This document shows positions 9,971 through 21,546 of a DNA stretch of 64,000 nt, piece by piece. Position 1 is the first letter of the stretch. Each line of letters opens with the position of its first letter. The DNA is from Achromobacter sp. HZ34 (GTDB lineage Bacteria > Pseudomonadota > Gammaproteobacteria > Burkholderiales > Burkholderiaceae_B): the NCBI RefSeq assembly GCF_002209485.1, contig NZ_NJIX01000003.1, positions 186,001-250,000 on the forward strand, read 5' to 3'. The notes under the pieces were generated by a model. The model did no database searches, was not told the DNA's origin, and was given only the letters and a program-made list of their open reading frames with translations. Both the position numbers and the translations under genes were made by a program.

Positions 9971-11410
9971 CTACAGCGGCCATTTCGGCATGCGGATCTT
10001 CTTGTAGACCAGCGTCTTCCAGTCCGGCGTGGCCACGCCTGGCGCGCCTACGTAGACCACATGCTTGGCAATCTTCGAGTACGAAGCATGGAAGTGCTGG
10101 GCCGATTTCACCACTACGATCTTGTGCGCGGCAAGGTCACAGCCCAATTGCGAGAACAGATCCGTGTTGATTGCCTGATTTCGATTCGAGACCAGAACAA
10201 TGTCTACACCCTGCGCGTGCACCAATGCGCAGTCACCCATGGGCGCGGGGCTGCCCGTCAGGCTGGTCATCTTCATGTCGCGATACAGGGCGCGTACGGT
10301 ACAGGTGACGTCCACCGGATCGCCGGACAGGGGTCCTACCTTGCCGCCCAGGCGCATGGGCAGCGTGGCACCCTCGCCCGCATCGAAAGCGATGCGCACG
10401 GCAATGGGGTCCCACAATGGGCCCAGCGCGGCATCGGTGATGCGGCGTTCGAGCAGGCGGCGCAGCACGTAGGTGGAATCGCCGGGCGCGCCGCTGCCGG
10501 GATTGTCCGCGCGATCGGCCAGCACCACCGGGGCGCCGTCGAAGGCCAGCGCTTCATCGATGCCCTCGTCTACCGTGCGGTACTTCACCATCAGGTTGTC
10601 GCGCTGGCTGATGAGTTCATCGGCCAGCTTGCGCGCCAGGCTGCGTGCCTGCGCCTCGTCACCGTCGGTATAGACCAGCACCTTGGCGCCCATCTCCGGC
10701 ACGTCGCCAGTGGCGAATCCCATGGAGAAGGACAGCGACAGCACGCCGTCCTTGCCTTCCATGGCGCGCAGGCGATCGACGAAGCCCTTGGCCGGATCGC
10801 GCGAGGTGTGCATGGGCACGACCATCTCGCAATCCACCAGCGCCGCTACCGGCCGCGTCTTGCCCTGCGCCTTGTCCAGGCACAGGTCGAGCAGCTGTTC
10901 GGCGCAATGCACGATGTCGGTATGGGGATATTCCTTGTACAGCACCACCACGTCGGCGCTGGCCACGATCAGCGGGCTGAGATGCGCGTGCGGGTCCAGC
11001 TCCGTGCCGATGACGACATCCGGGCCCACGATCGCGCGGGCCCGTTGCAGCAGGTCGCCTTCGCAGTCGTCATAACCATCGGCCACCATGGCGCCATGCA
11101 GGCCCAGCAGCACGATGTCCACGGGCAAGGCCGCGCGCAGGTCCGCCAGGATTTCCTCGCGCAGCGTTTCATAGGCATCGCGGGTGGTGGTGCCGCTGGG
11201 CTGCGCCGACGCCACCAGGCCTTCCTTCAACGTCCATCCCAGCGGCGCGCCGCGTTTGCGCGCCACCCACAGGGGCGCGCCCTGCGCGGTGGGCGTATCG
11301 GGATGCTGGCCGGCCGGAAAATATTCCTTGCCGCGAAACGAATCGAGGCTGGTCGGCAAGGGAGCGAAGGTATTGGTCTCGGTGCCGAGACCGGCGCTGA
11401 AGATACGCAT
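9971..11410 (-). CDS. M81-family metallopeptidase (MlrC-like)
   Basis: A 479-residue protein of the MlrC-like family. The ATG at 11410 begins MRIFSAGLGTETNTFAP, the family's typical N-terminus; an upstream in-frame start at 11506 adds no recognisable sequence. Conserved segments are LLGLHGAMVADGYDDCEGD and ELDPHAHLS, which supply metal ligands in the family, and the C-terminal domain with VVKSAQHFHASY. MlrC acts on linearised peptide in microcystin breakdown, but most homologues have unknown substrates and often sit beside dpp-type transporters, as here. It is the first gene of the leftward operon, 115 bases before the binding protein. Confidence 0.85.
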   Translation of the reverse strand: MRIFSAGLGTETNTFAPLPTSLDSFRGKEYFPAGQHPDTPTAQGAPLWVARKRGAPLGWTLKEGLVASAQPSGTTTRDAYETLREEILADLRAALPVDIVLLGLHGAMVADGYDDCEGDLLQRARAIVGPDVVIGTELDPHAHLSPLIVASADVVVLYKEYPHTDIVHCAEQLLDLCLDKAQGKTRPVAALVDCEMVVPMHTSRDPAKGFVDRLRAMEGKDGVLSLSFSMGFATGDVPEMGAKVLVYTDGDEAQARSLARKLADELISQRDNLMVKYRTVDEGIDEALAFDGAPVVLADRADNPGSGAPGDSTYVLRRLLERRITDAALGPLWDPIAVRIAFDAGEGATLPMRLGGKVGPLSGDPVDVTCTVRALYRDMKMTSLTGSPAPMGDCALVHAQGVDIVLVSNRNQAINTDLFSQLGCDLAAHKIVVVKSAQHFHASYSKIAKHVVYVGAPGVATPDWKTLVYKKIRMPKWPL

Positions 11411-11504
11411 GGCAGATGTCCTTGGAATTCCGCGACTGGGATTCAGGAAGGGAATCATGCCGTTCGGGTCGGACGCCGTACAAATAGCAATTGCGGCAGG
11501 GACC

Positions 11505-11519
11505 ATAACCCATGGTTAT
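11505..11519. promoter_or_regulatory. Perfect palindrome in the divergent promoter region, candidate operator
   Basis: ATAACC-CAT-GGTTAT is a perfect 6-base inverted repeat with a 3-base spacer, 95 bases upstream of the M81 gene start. Further AGGGTT/AACCCT half-sites lie at 11537-11542 and 11563-11568. The 282-base region between the divergent M81 and 11693 genes is A/T-rich compared with its surroundings. The GntR protein at the end of the operon is a natural candidate to bind here. Confidence 0.4.
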
Positions 11520-11692
11520 CCGCATGCGCTAAAACTAGGGTTAACGATAATAAATTTTAGGGAACCCTGCCGTTCGATGCTGTGGAACGAGGGTTTACCA
11601 TGCCCTAAAGGTTATGGCGGTAAAGCTGGCGCCCCGCGCAAAGAGAACATCAAACGTGCGCGGCGGAGCCGGGGCTTGCAAGGAACGCGGAC

Positions 11693-13477
11693 ATGGGGGA
11701 TCGGCACGTAAGTGTTCCTCCGCTTGCGGCTTCTACCTCTGGACCAACCACCATGCCTGTTCACGCAACCCCCGCCTTCAGTCACGCCACCGCGTTTCCT
11801 GCGGCCAGCGCACCACCTCCGACGGTCGATGCAGGTCCAGGCAACGTCCTGCACGACATTGCCGCGCAATGGGTGGATCGCTACCTGCGGTCCATGGGGC
11901 AGTTCTCCAGCTTCGCCTTGGCGGATGCACGGCTGCTGGCCCTGTGCGCCTATGAATTCGAGGACAAAGCCCAGGCTGAACCCGATGCGAAAACCATGGC
12001 GATCCAGTTCCTGACACGCCCTCCCTTCCAGGATGAGCCGGCATTGGTACCGACGCTGGTCGATTTCCTGATGACCAGGGAACATCGCGTCGCAACGGCC
12101 GCGGTCGTGCTTGAACGCCACGGTAGCTGCGATGACGCCACGGCATTGCTTCGCGTGGTTCACGATGGCGCGGATGAAGGAGAGGCAAGCGACGATGCCG
12201 GCGCCCGGCGGCACGCGGGCCTGGACCTGATGGGAGCAAGCTACGAACGCACGCTCACTGCCACTGGATTGCTGGATGGACCGGATCGCCGGGACAGCAT
12301 CGCGGCCAAGGCAAACAGCGTGCGCAATGCGGCCAGGCGAATACCAAGCGAACTCATCCTTGAATCGGTAGATGGCCCTGAAAGCTTTCTGCCGTCCTGG
12401 CAGGTCAACCCTGCACCACGGACGAGCTGCTCGAATGTGGTGAAACTTCTAGAGGAAGATTTGCAGCCTGTCCTGTCCGCCGAGCCGACGGATCTTCTGC
12501 TCGATATGCCGCCCGCCATCATGTGTTTCCTTGAGCGCTACCACTACGTGCTGGACGTGATTTGCCGGGTGCTCGCCGCCGAGACGCCAAGATTGGAGAT
12601 CGCCGCGGCAGAGAGAATGAAGAGCCTGCGGGGCCTGATCAGGCAGGTCCTTCCTCCACCCTATTTAGTACAGTTCGACCGCGTATTGGCCAATCTGCAG
12701 AACGGGCATCGTGCTAATGCGCGCAAGAGCCTGCAGTCATTGGAAAGCCTGCTCAACAGCCAGAGGCCCGAGGTCTACACCCTGTACAGCAGGCTGTTGG
12801 GCAACGGCCTTACCATGCCGCCGAAGCCGCGAACCTGGAGCGGTGTCCACGGCATCGAATGCGCGGTCAGCCTCTGGAAGACTGACGACAATCCTCCCGC
12901 CAGATGGAACGTGTTTCGGTGGGAACCCGGCGCCGCCCAATTCACGCGCATCCTGGTCGAGTTGGCGAAGAAGCCAACCGAATGCTTCGCATCGCTGTGT
13001 TCACCGGTTTTCGAGGCCCTGCCCAAGCTGCCTGGCAACCGGGAACTGCGCGAGCAGGTCTTCAAGAAAGCGACGGAAGTGTGCGATCCGAACACGCCCG
13101 TGCAGGCCTGGATCCGCCTACGGCAATGCATCGATGAATTCGAGATCGGCAAAGGCGTCTACGATATCCAGGCAAACACGAGCGGCTATCGCCCACGACC
13201 GCCGCGGCGTCTCATGGATATCGTGGAAGAGGACTTCCGCAACGTCCAAAGGGAAAGATCGACAACGGCCGCCGGCCAGGTCGAGACACAAGCCCGTGGC
13301 GCCCAGGACCTGCCCGCGGATTTCCCGTCGTATGTATGGAGGGAGTCCACCCTCTTCAGCACTTTCGTGCACCGGATGGTCGAGAAGCATCTTTCCCATC
13401 AGGGCGTCGTGGGCGGTCTGCTGAGCCAAGGCATGTCCATGGACCTGGCCCGCAGGTTATGGGAGACAACGCCTTAG
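11693..13477 (+). CDS. Large protein of unknown family, paralogue of the 15148-17004 gene
   Basis: 594 residues, not recognised. The start at 11693 follows AGGAA by 7 bases; the in-frame ATG at 11753 is an alternative that gives a 574-residue protein. The first 50 residues are Ala/Pro/Ser-rich and look unstructured; the rest is predicted mostly helical, without a signal peptide or membrane segments. It shares at least three blocks with the protein at 15148: FLTRPPFQ, LDMPPAI, and HGIECAVSLW followed by an FTRILVELAKK helix. A soluble helical protein with a low-complexity N-terminus would fit a secreted effector, but no secretion signal or chaperone gene was seen. Confidence 0.8.
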   Translation: MGDRHVSVPPLAASTSGPTTMPVHATPAFSHATAFPAASAPPPTVDAGPGNVLHDIAAQWVDRYLRSMGQFSSFALADARLLALCAYEFEDKAQAEPDAKTMAIQFLTRPPFQDEPALVPTLVDFLMTREHRVATAAVVLERHGSCDDATALLRVVHDGADEGEASDDAGARRHAGLDLMGASYERTLTATGLLDGPDRRDSIAAKANSVRNAARRIPSELILESVDGPESFLPSWQVNPAPRTSCSNVVKLLEEDLQPVLSAEPTDLLLDMPPAIMCFLERYHYVLDVICRVLAAETPRLEIAAAERMKSLRGLIRQVLPPPYLVQFDRVLANLQNGHRANARKSLQSLESLLNSQRPEVYTLYSRLLGNGLTMPPKPRTWSGVHGIECAVSLWKTDDNPPARWNVFRWEPGAAQFTRILVELAKKPTECFASLCSPVFEALPKLPGNRELREQVFKKATEVCDPNTPVQAWIRLRQCIDEFEIGKGVYDIQANTSGYRPRPPRRLMDIVEEDFRNVQRERSTTAAGQVETQARGAQDLPADFPSYVWRESTLFSTFVHRMVEKHLSHQGVVGGLLSQGMSMDLARRLWETTP

Positions 13478-13543
13478 GCATTGGCCAGATTCGCCAGGTG
13501 GACGCACAATGCCGGATTCCGCTCCTCTTCAAGGATCTCCAGC

Positions 13544-15004
13544 ATGGACGCCCAGCAAGCCTATGACCTGATACTGCAAGGTGGCGACGTCGTCGACGGC
13601 ACCGGCGCTCCGCGCCGCCGCGCCGATGTCGGCTTGCGCGCCGGCCGCATTGCCGCCATTGGCGACCTGGCCTCGGCGCCGACGGCGCCGGGCGGCAGGA
13701 TGGACGTCAGCGGACTGGTCATCGCCCCCGGCTTCATCGATTGCCATTCGCATGACGACTGGGCCGTCCTGGAGATGCCCGCCATGACGCCCAAGGTCTC
13801 GCAGGGCGTGACCACCGTCATCAACGGCAACTGCGGCATCAGCCTGGCACCGCTGCGATCGGAAGCACTGCCGCCGCCGCCCTTGAACCTGCTGGGCGGC
13901 GGCTACCGCTTCGGCAGCTTCGCCGAGTATCGCGACGCCATTGCGGCGCAGCCACCCGCGGTGAACGTGGCCGCCATGGTCGGACACTCCACCTTGCGGG
14001 TGCGCCATATGCAGAACCTGGACGTACCGGCCGATGCGGCACAGATCGCCGCCATGCGTGCCGACGTCGAGCAGGCGTTGCGCGACGGCGCGCTGGGCGT
14101 ATCCACCGGCACGTTCTATCCGCCGGCCGCCGCCGCCACCGAAGCGGAAGTCATCGCCGTCTGTGAACCGCTGTCGCGCCTGGGTGGCGTCTATGCGACC
14201 CATATGCGCGACGAGGGCAACCAGGTCATGGAGGCCATCGACGAAAGCCTGCGCATCGGCGCGGCACTGAACGTACCCATCGTCATCTCGCACCACAAGC
14301 TGGTGGGGACGCAGAATCACGGGCGTTCGGCACAGACCCTGGCCCATGTGCGCGCGGCGGCGGCACGCCAGGCCGTGTGCATGGACTGCTATCCCTACGA
14401 TGCGTCGTCCACCATGTTGCGGCCGGAGCGGGTGGAGATCTGCGACCGCATCATGATCACGTGGTCCAAGCCGCATCCCGAGGCCAGCGGACGCTATCTG
14501 GAAGACCTGGCGGAAGAATGGGGCTGTTCGCGCCGTGACGCCGCCGAACGCCTGCTGCCCGGCGGCGCGGTCTACTTCATCATGGACGACCAGGACGTGC
14601 GCCGCATCCTGGCCTATCAGGACACCATGATAGGGTCCGACGGCCTGGCCGCCGACGCCCGCCCCCACCCGCGCCTGTGGGGCACCTTTCCCCGCGTGCT
14701 GGGCCATTACGCGCGCACGCTGGGCGTGTTCTCCCTGGAAGAAGCCGTCTTCCGCATGAGCGGCCTGACGGCACTGCGCTTCGGTTTGCGCGAACGCGGG
14801 CAGGTGGCGCAGGGCTTCCACGCCGACCTGGCCGTCTTCGACCCGGAGACCATCATCGACCGCGCCACCTTCGACGAACCTGAAACGCCCTGCGAGGGCA
14901 TGCGGCATGTGTTCGTCGGCGGCGTGGCGACCTGGATGGAGGGTGCGCCAACCGAGGCAAGGCCAGGCAGCTTCATCGCGGAACGGGTGGGACAGGCAAG
15001 CTGA
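13544..15004 (+). CDS. N-acyl-D-amino-acid deacylase (D-aminoacylase)
   Basis: A 486-residue amidohydrolase. The start at 13544 lies 9 bases after AAGGA. Metal and catalytic positions match the D-aminoacylase pattern closely: H68 and H70 in DCHSH, C97 in GNCGIS, H220 in YATHMRDEG, H250 in VISHHK, and the aspartate in IGSDGLAADARPHPR. The enzyme removes acyl groups from N-acyl-D-amino acids (or related D-residues) in the cytoplasm. It is inserted between two paralogous genes of unknown function on the same strand. It may feed from the D-peptide/amide uptake operon upstream, but that link is inference. Confidence 0.92.
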   Translation: MDAQQAYDLILQGGDVVDGTGAPRRRADVGLRAGRIAAIGDLASAPTAPGGRMDVSGLVIAPGFIDCHSHDDWAVLEMPAMTPKVSQGVTTVINGNCGISLAPLRSEALPPPPLNLLGGGYRFGSFAEYRDAIAAQPPAVNVAAMVGHSTLRVRHMQNLDVPADAAQIAAMRADVEQALRDGALGVSTGTFYPPAAAATEAEVIAVCEPLSRLGGVYATHMRDEGNQVMEAIDESLRIGAALNVPIVISHHKLVGTQNHGRSAQTLAHVRAAAARQAVCMDCYPYDASSTMLRPERVEICDRIMITWSKPHPEASGRYLEDLAEEWGCSRRDAAERLLPGGAVYFIMDDQDVRRILAYQDTMIGSDGLAADARPHPRLWGTFPRVLGHYARTLGVFSLEEAVFRMSGLTALRFGLRERGQVAQGFHADLAVFDPETIIDRATFDEPETPCEGMRHVFVGGVATWMEGAPTEARPGSFIAERVGQAS

Positions 15005-15147
15005 TCCGAACGCGCAGGGCGGCGCCCATCGGGCCTCTCTCCAGAACCGATATCAAGTAACGCCGCCCCCCGGCGCCATGGCGATGAAACTTATTTCACG
15101 CCATGTGACACCTATGCCTGTTTCTCAACGGCAGCATAGGCACGGCC

Positions 15148-17004
15148 ATGGACATCCGAAACAATATCCCGGGACCCGCTTCCCCATCTCCCTCATCCCT
15201 CTCTTCCCTCACGTCCCTCGAATCCGATGCCGGACAGCAGGACTTTTCGCCCGGCGTGTTCCTGCGCAACGCGGTAGCCGATTATCTTGGCCCCCATGAC
15301 GACCTCAAGCGGACGTGCCTGGCCCAGCGCGTCCTCAGCGCCATGGCAACGCTATACGTCACTGGCAACATGCAACGCTACGCCGACGGTGACGGCCGCC
15401 TTTTCGATGAGGTGGCCAATTACCTGGATCGGCCACCGCACCAGCACCATCTTGGCGTGGGCGTCGGCCTGGCCCTGAGGAATTTTCTCCAGGAGGAAGC
15501 GCAGCCGGGACAGGTGCCCAGGGAAACCATGGAGTGGACGCTAGGCGCGCTGCCCCAGGGGTTCGGATTTCCCCATGAGCCCGGCTTTTTCCTGGCGCAG
15601 TTGGCCCCGTGGGGAGAACAACCGGGCGATGGGCATCGCAACTTCATCAAGGACGCAGGCTGCATGGCGCCGCGGATCGGCGTCGCGCTTGCAAGACCCC
15701 AGGAACGCGCAGCCTGTGAGACCGCCGCGAACGAACTGCTGGAACTGGCCACCACATGGGAGAGGCAACCACGCTCCAGCGCTTTCGCGGAACCATGGTG
15801 CCAGCTCCACGGCATCCTGCATGACACGCCTCTCGGTGACGCCGCCCTGGATTTGCCGCCCTCCATCACGCTGAGGCTGGAGAAGCATCGCAATCGGGTC
15901 ATCAACCTGCGCAATGCCTTGACCGATCCAGCAAGACCACGCGACACCCGACCGATCTTCTGCGAGACAGAAGCAGAACTGATCGATGCCTTGCTGGGCA
16001 AGGGTGCCGCAGCGGCGGCGACGGCAAGGACAGCCACGACGGCAGCAACGTCCGTCCATGCCCCGGTCGAGGCAATCATCACGGACCTGGATGAATTGCT
16101 GGGCCAGCTCAATGCAGCCTTGGGATATTCCGCCGGTTTCGCCGCGGCGGTGCCCCCGCGGACCGCGACGGGATCGAGCGAACTCGATACCGCGATCGAG
16201 ATCTGGTATTCCCATAATGCCGACGCGCAGTCTTCCCAATGGCTGAAATATGCCGAGCGGGATGGTGCGCACGAATTCGCCGACTTCCTGCGCAAACTTC
16301 ATCAGTGCAAGGACGCGTATCCGGAATGGGAGCTCGATGCCACCGTGCCCGCCGCGCTTGCCACCTTTGTCGTGAACGAGAACGTGGTCGATGAGATCCT
16401 GCGCGTCGTCAAGTCGCGGGCGCACGACATCCCCATCCGGACGATGGGGGTCTTCCTGGCGGTCAACCAGACGCTCGACACGCAGCGCGCGCAGGCAGGC
16501 CGGTACGACAACGCCCTGTCCGAATTGATCGCCATCGGCAAAGCCGCCTTCCATTGCGCTCAGCAGGAAAGGCAGCTGCACGACATGTATGTTGCATTGT
16601 GCCAACCCGGCAGTGTGGCCTCTGTCGCAAGCGTCCTCACCGACCTCCGTAATGAAATCGACACCGAGGTTGCCGCGGGCGTCCGTGCGCCGCACGCAGC
16701 GGTCGATCCCGACGATGTCTTGCGGCGACTGAAGGGATTGCATCATCGCGAGTTCGCCCACCACCCCGGCCCGCTGCTCGCCTTCCTGTTGCTCGACTGG
16801 CCGCCCTTCCACGAGACCTTGAAGCGGCTCGATCCAGGTGCGCATGCCGAGTTGCAGCAAAAACTGCGGGCCGTGCCGCAACCCGGCATCAGCCTGCAAC
16901 TGCACAGGCAATGGGTGCACAGTGTGTTGAGCCAACGCAACGAGCACGCCGCGCTGAACGAATTGTTCGGCAGCGAGCAAGGCCGCAAGGTGAGTGGCAA
17001 CTGA
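15148..17004 (+). CDS. Large protein of unknown family, paralogue of the 11693-13477 gene
   Basis: 618 residues, not recognised. The ATG at 15148 has no strong ribosome site. The N-terminal 35 residues are Ser/Pro-rich (PASPSPSSLSSLTSLES) and likely disordered; an Ala/Thr-rich linker lies near residues 285-305. The rest is predicted mostly helical, with no signal peptide or membrane helix. Blocks shared with the 11693 protein in the same order are YLDRPPHQ, LDLPPSI, and SELDTAIEIW followed by a FADFLRKLHQ helix. Overall identity is low, so the duplication is old. Confidence 0.8.
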   Translation: MDIRNNIPGPASPSPSSLSSLTSLESDAGQQDFSPGVFLRNAVADYLGPHDDLKRTCLAQRVLSAMATLYVTGNMQRYADGDGRLFDEVANYLDRPPHQHHLGVGVGLALRNFLQEEAQPGQVPRETMEWTLGALPQGFGFPHEPGFFLAQLAPWGEQPGDGHRNFIKDAGCMAPRIGVALARPQERAACETAANELLELATTWERQPRSSAFAEPWCQLHGILHDTPLGDAALDLPPSITLRLEKHRNRVINLRNALTDPARPRDTRPIFCETEAELIDALLGKGAAAAATARTATTAATSVHAPVEAIITDLDELLGQLNAALGYSAGFAAAVPPRTATGSSELDTAIEIWYSHNADAQSSQWLKYAERDGAHEFADFLRKLHQCKDAYPEWELDATVPAALATFVVNENVVDEILRVVKSRAHDIPIRTMGVFLAVNQTLDTQRAQAGRYDNALSELIAIGKAAFHCAQQERQLHDMYVALCQPGSVASVASVLTDLRNEIDTEVAAGVRAPHAAVDPDDVLRRLKGLHHREFAHHPGPLLAFLLLDWPPFHETLKRLDPGAHAELQQKLRAVPQPGISLQLHRQWVHSVLSQRNEHAALNELFGSEQGRKVSGN

Positions 17005-17040
17005 GGAAAGCGGACGCGATCCAGCAGCACCCAAAACGAA

Positions 17041-17068
17041 ACGGGCCGGAGATTTCTCTCCGGCCCGT
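17041..17068 (-). terminator. Terminator of the isocitrate dehydrogenase gene
   Basis: ACGGGCCGGAGA and TCTCCGGCCCGT form a perfect 12-base stem around a 4-base loop, 56 bases after the icd stop. On the minus strand the stem is followed by TTCGTTTTG, a weak U-tract. It may also stop transcription coming from the 15148 gene. Confidence 0.75.
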
Positions 17069-17123
17069 TGGCCCGATCAGGCAATCGAGGCACCAGGATT
17101 GCGATGCCTGCGACCGCGATCCC

Positions 17124-19547
<2,424 letters not shown>

Positions 19548-19688
19548 TCACAGCGGTGTAAGAGTGTATCACCGACTCCCGGCGCGCCTCGCAGGGCATT
19601 TTCGCCCGCAAAACCGCCCCCTGCTTTTCAGTTGAACGACAGGCCGGCCTGCATCGCCCTGATTGCCCGGGCGGTGCAAATAAACTAT

Positions 19689-19707
19689 AAATAGAAATCA
19701 TTCTTAA
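19689..19707. promoter_or_regulatory. Candidate Fur box upstream of the FecI-type sigma factor gene
   Basis: An A/T-rich 19-base stretch containing AAATCATTCT resembles the right half of the Fur consensus (AATCATTATC). It is 41-59 bases upstream of the sigma factor ATG in an otherwise GC-rich region. Iron-starvation sigma genes are normally Fur-repressed. The left half is degenerate, so this is tentative. Confidence 0.35.
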
Positions 19708-19747
19708 CAAACTTTTCGCCAACTGCCCGCCAGTTCCACCACACGCC

Positions 19748-20299
19748 ATGCCGGCCGAACTCTCCATGCAGAAGGATCTGCGCTCGCTCTATCTCGATCA
19801 TCACGGCTGGCTCCAGGGATGGCTGCGTCGCCGCCTGGGCAGCGCGGCGGATGCCGCCGACCTGGCGCACGACGCCTTCGTCAGGCTGATGGCCAGATCC
19901 GCGCCCGTCCGCTTCGCCAGCGCCGCCGAAGCGCGCAGCTATCTGCGTACGACGGCCCACAACCTGTGCGTCAACCTGTGGCATCGGCAAGAAATCGAGC
20001 GCGCGTGGCTGGAGACCCTGGCGGCCCAGCCCGAAGCCAGCTACCCTTGCGCCGAACGCCAGGCCATCGTGCTGCAGGCGCTCCATGAAATCGGCGCCAT
20101 GCTCAGCGCGCTGCCGGAGAAGACCGCCCAGGCCTTCGTCCTGACGGTGGCCTGCCAGATGACCGACCTGGAAGTCGCCGCCGAACTGCAGGTGTCCGAC
20201 CGCAGCGTGCGGCGCTATGTCGCGCACGCGATGCTGGCGTGCCTGAAGCTGCGCGCGCGCCAGACCGTCGCTGAACTGCGCCAGGACGGACGGGGCTGA
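19748..20299 (+). CDS. ECF sigma factor, FecI-like
   Basis: A 183-residue ECF sigma factor. Region 2 is at residues about 15-80 (LYLDHHGWLQGWLRRRLG, DAADLAHDAFVRLM, EARSYLRTTAHNLCVNLWH). Region 4 is at about 115-170 (LSALPEKTAQAFVLTVACQ, then DLEVAAELQVSDRSVRRYVAHAM). Neighbouring fecR and TonB receptor genes mark it as an iron-starvation sigma that activates the receptor promoter when the ferric ligand binds. Confidence 0.93.
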   Translation: MPAELSMQKDLRSLYLDHHGWLQGWLRRRLGSAADAADLAHDAFVRLMARSAPVRFASAAEARSYLRTTAHNLCVNLWHRQEIERAWLETLAAQPEASYPCAERQAIVLQALHEIGAMLSALPEKTAQAFVLTVACQMTDLEVAAELQVSDRSVRRYVAHAMLACLKLRARQTVAELRQDGRG

Positions 20300-20305
20300 G
20301 CCGGC

Positions 20306-21313
20306 ATGGTCGCCCACACGCTGCTGCCCCCATCCCACGCGGCCGAGCCCTCCAACGCGGTGTTGGAACAGGCCGCCGACTGGTACGCCCTGCTTTGCTC
20401 GCACCAGGCCACCGATGACGACAAGTCACGCTGGCATGAATGGCTGCAAGCCGCCGCCGAGCATCGCACCGCCTGGCAATACGTGGAAGAGATCAGCGGA
20501 CGCTTTGCCTCGCTCTACGAATCGGTCGATCCACGCATGGCGGCCGCGACGCTGGCGCGCGCCAACGCCCGCTTGCGCCGCCGCCGCCGCGCACTGGCCG
20601 GCATCGTGGCCAGCGCCGGCGCCGGTATGCTGGGGTGGCTGGCCTGGCGCAATGCGCTGCTGCCCGGCGCGGTGCTGGCCTGGGCCGCCGACTATCGCAC
20701 CGGCGTGGGTGCGCAACGGGACATCGTGCTGGAGGACGGCTCGCGCATCTGGCTGAACACGGCCAGCGCCATCAACGTGGCCTATGACACCAGCCAGCGC
20801 CTGGTCACCCTGGTGGACGGGGAGATCTTCATCGCCACGGCCGCCGATGCGGCACGGCCGTTCCTGGTGGACACGGACCAAGGCCGCCTGCGCGCACTGG
20901 GCACCCGCTTCAACGTGCTGCAGGGCCAGGACCAGACCCGCATGGCCGTGTATGAAGGGGCCGTCGAGATCCGGATCCGATCCAGCAATACCGTGGCCGT
21001 CATCGAAGCCGGCCGCCAGGCCGTGTTCACCCGCGATGGCATTACGCAGACAGCGGCGGCCGATCCCGCCCGCGAGGCCTGGACCAGCGGACTGCTGGTG
21101 GCGCGCGACCTGGCCCTGCGTGACGTGGTGGCGGAACTGCGCCGTTACCGCAACGGGCACATCGGCCTGGCTGACGGCATCGCCGGTCTCAAGGTGTACG
21201 GCAACTTCCCGGTGCGCGACACCGATCATGCGCTTGCCATGCTGGCCACGGCACTGCCCATCCAGGTGCGCCGTACCCTGCCCTGGTGGATCAGCATCGA
21301 ACCGCGTTCATAA
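20306..21313 (+). CDS. FecR-family anti-sigma / signal transducer
   Basis: 335 residues, 6 bases after the sigma gene. The cytoplasmic N-terminus has the FecR-type DWYALL...WHEWL pattern (residues about 20-55), which binds the sigma factor. Around residues 95-125 is one inner-membrane segment (ALAGIVASAGAGMLGWLAW). The periplasmic FecR domain follows, with DIVLEDGSRIWLNTASAINV, LVDGEIFI, and a C-terminal STN-interacting part ending in GNFPVRDTDHALAMLATALP. It relays the signal from the receptor's STN domain to the sigma factor. Confidence 0.93.
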   Translation: MVAHTLLPPSHAAEPSNAVLEQAADWYALLCSHQATDDDKSRWHEWLQAAAEHRTAWQYVEEISGRFASLYESVDPRMAAATLARANARLRRRRRALAGIVASAGAGMLGWLAWRNALLPGAVLAWAADYRTGVGAQRDIVLEDGSRIWLNTASAINVAYDTSQRLVTLVDGEIFIATAADAARPFLVDTDQGRLRALGTRFNVLQGQDQTRMAVYEGAVEIRIRSSNTVAVIEAGRQAVFTRDGITQTAAADPAREAWTSGLLVARDLALRDVVAELRRYRNGHIGLADGIAGLKVYGNFPVRDTDHALAMLATALPIQVRRTLPWWISIEPRS

Positions 21314-21546
21314 GGCGCGGGCCGCCCGCCCTGGCTCGGGCAAAAAAATATCCCTCGAAGAATCATGACCTTGCAGCGTAGCGGCGAAGAAATCCGGAAA
21401 AATCCTGTCCGGGTTTCGGGCCCTCGACGGTTTAAGCCATCAGGAAGGGAATTCGACAGGCAGGCGTCCCGGCGGTCGCAGGGACAGCGCGTTTGACGAG
21501 ACGGCCTCCTTCCGCCCCCTGACCAATCCGTTGAAGGAACCGCTTT

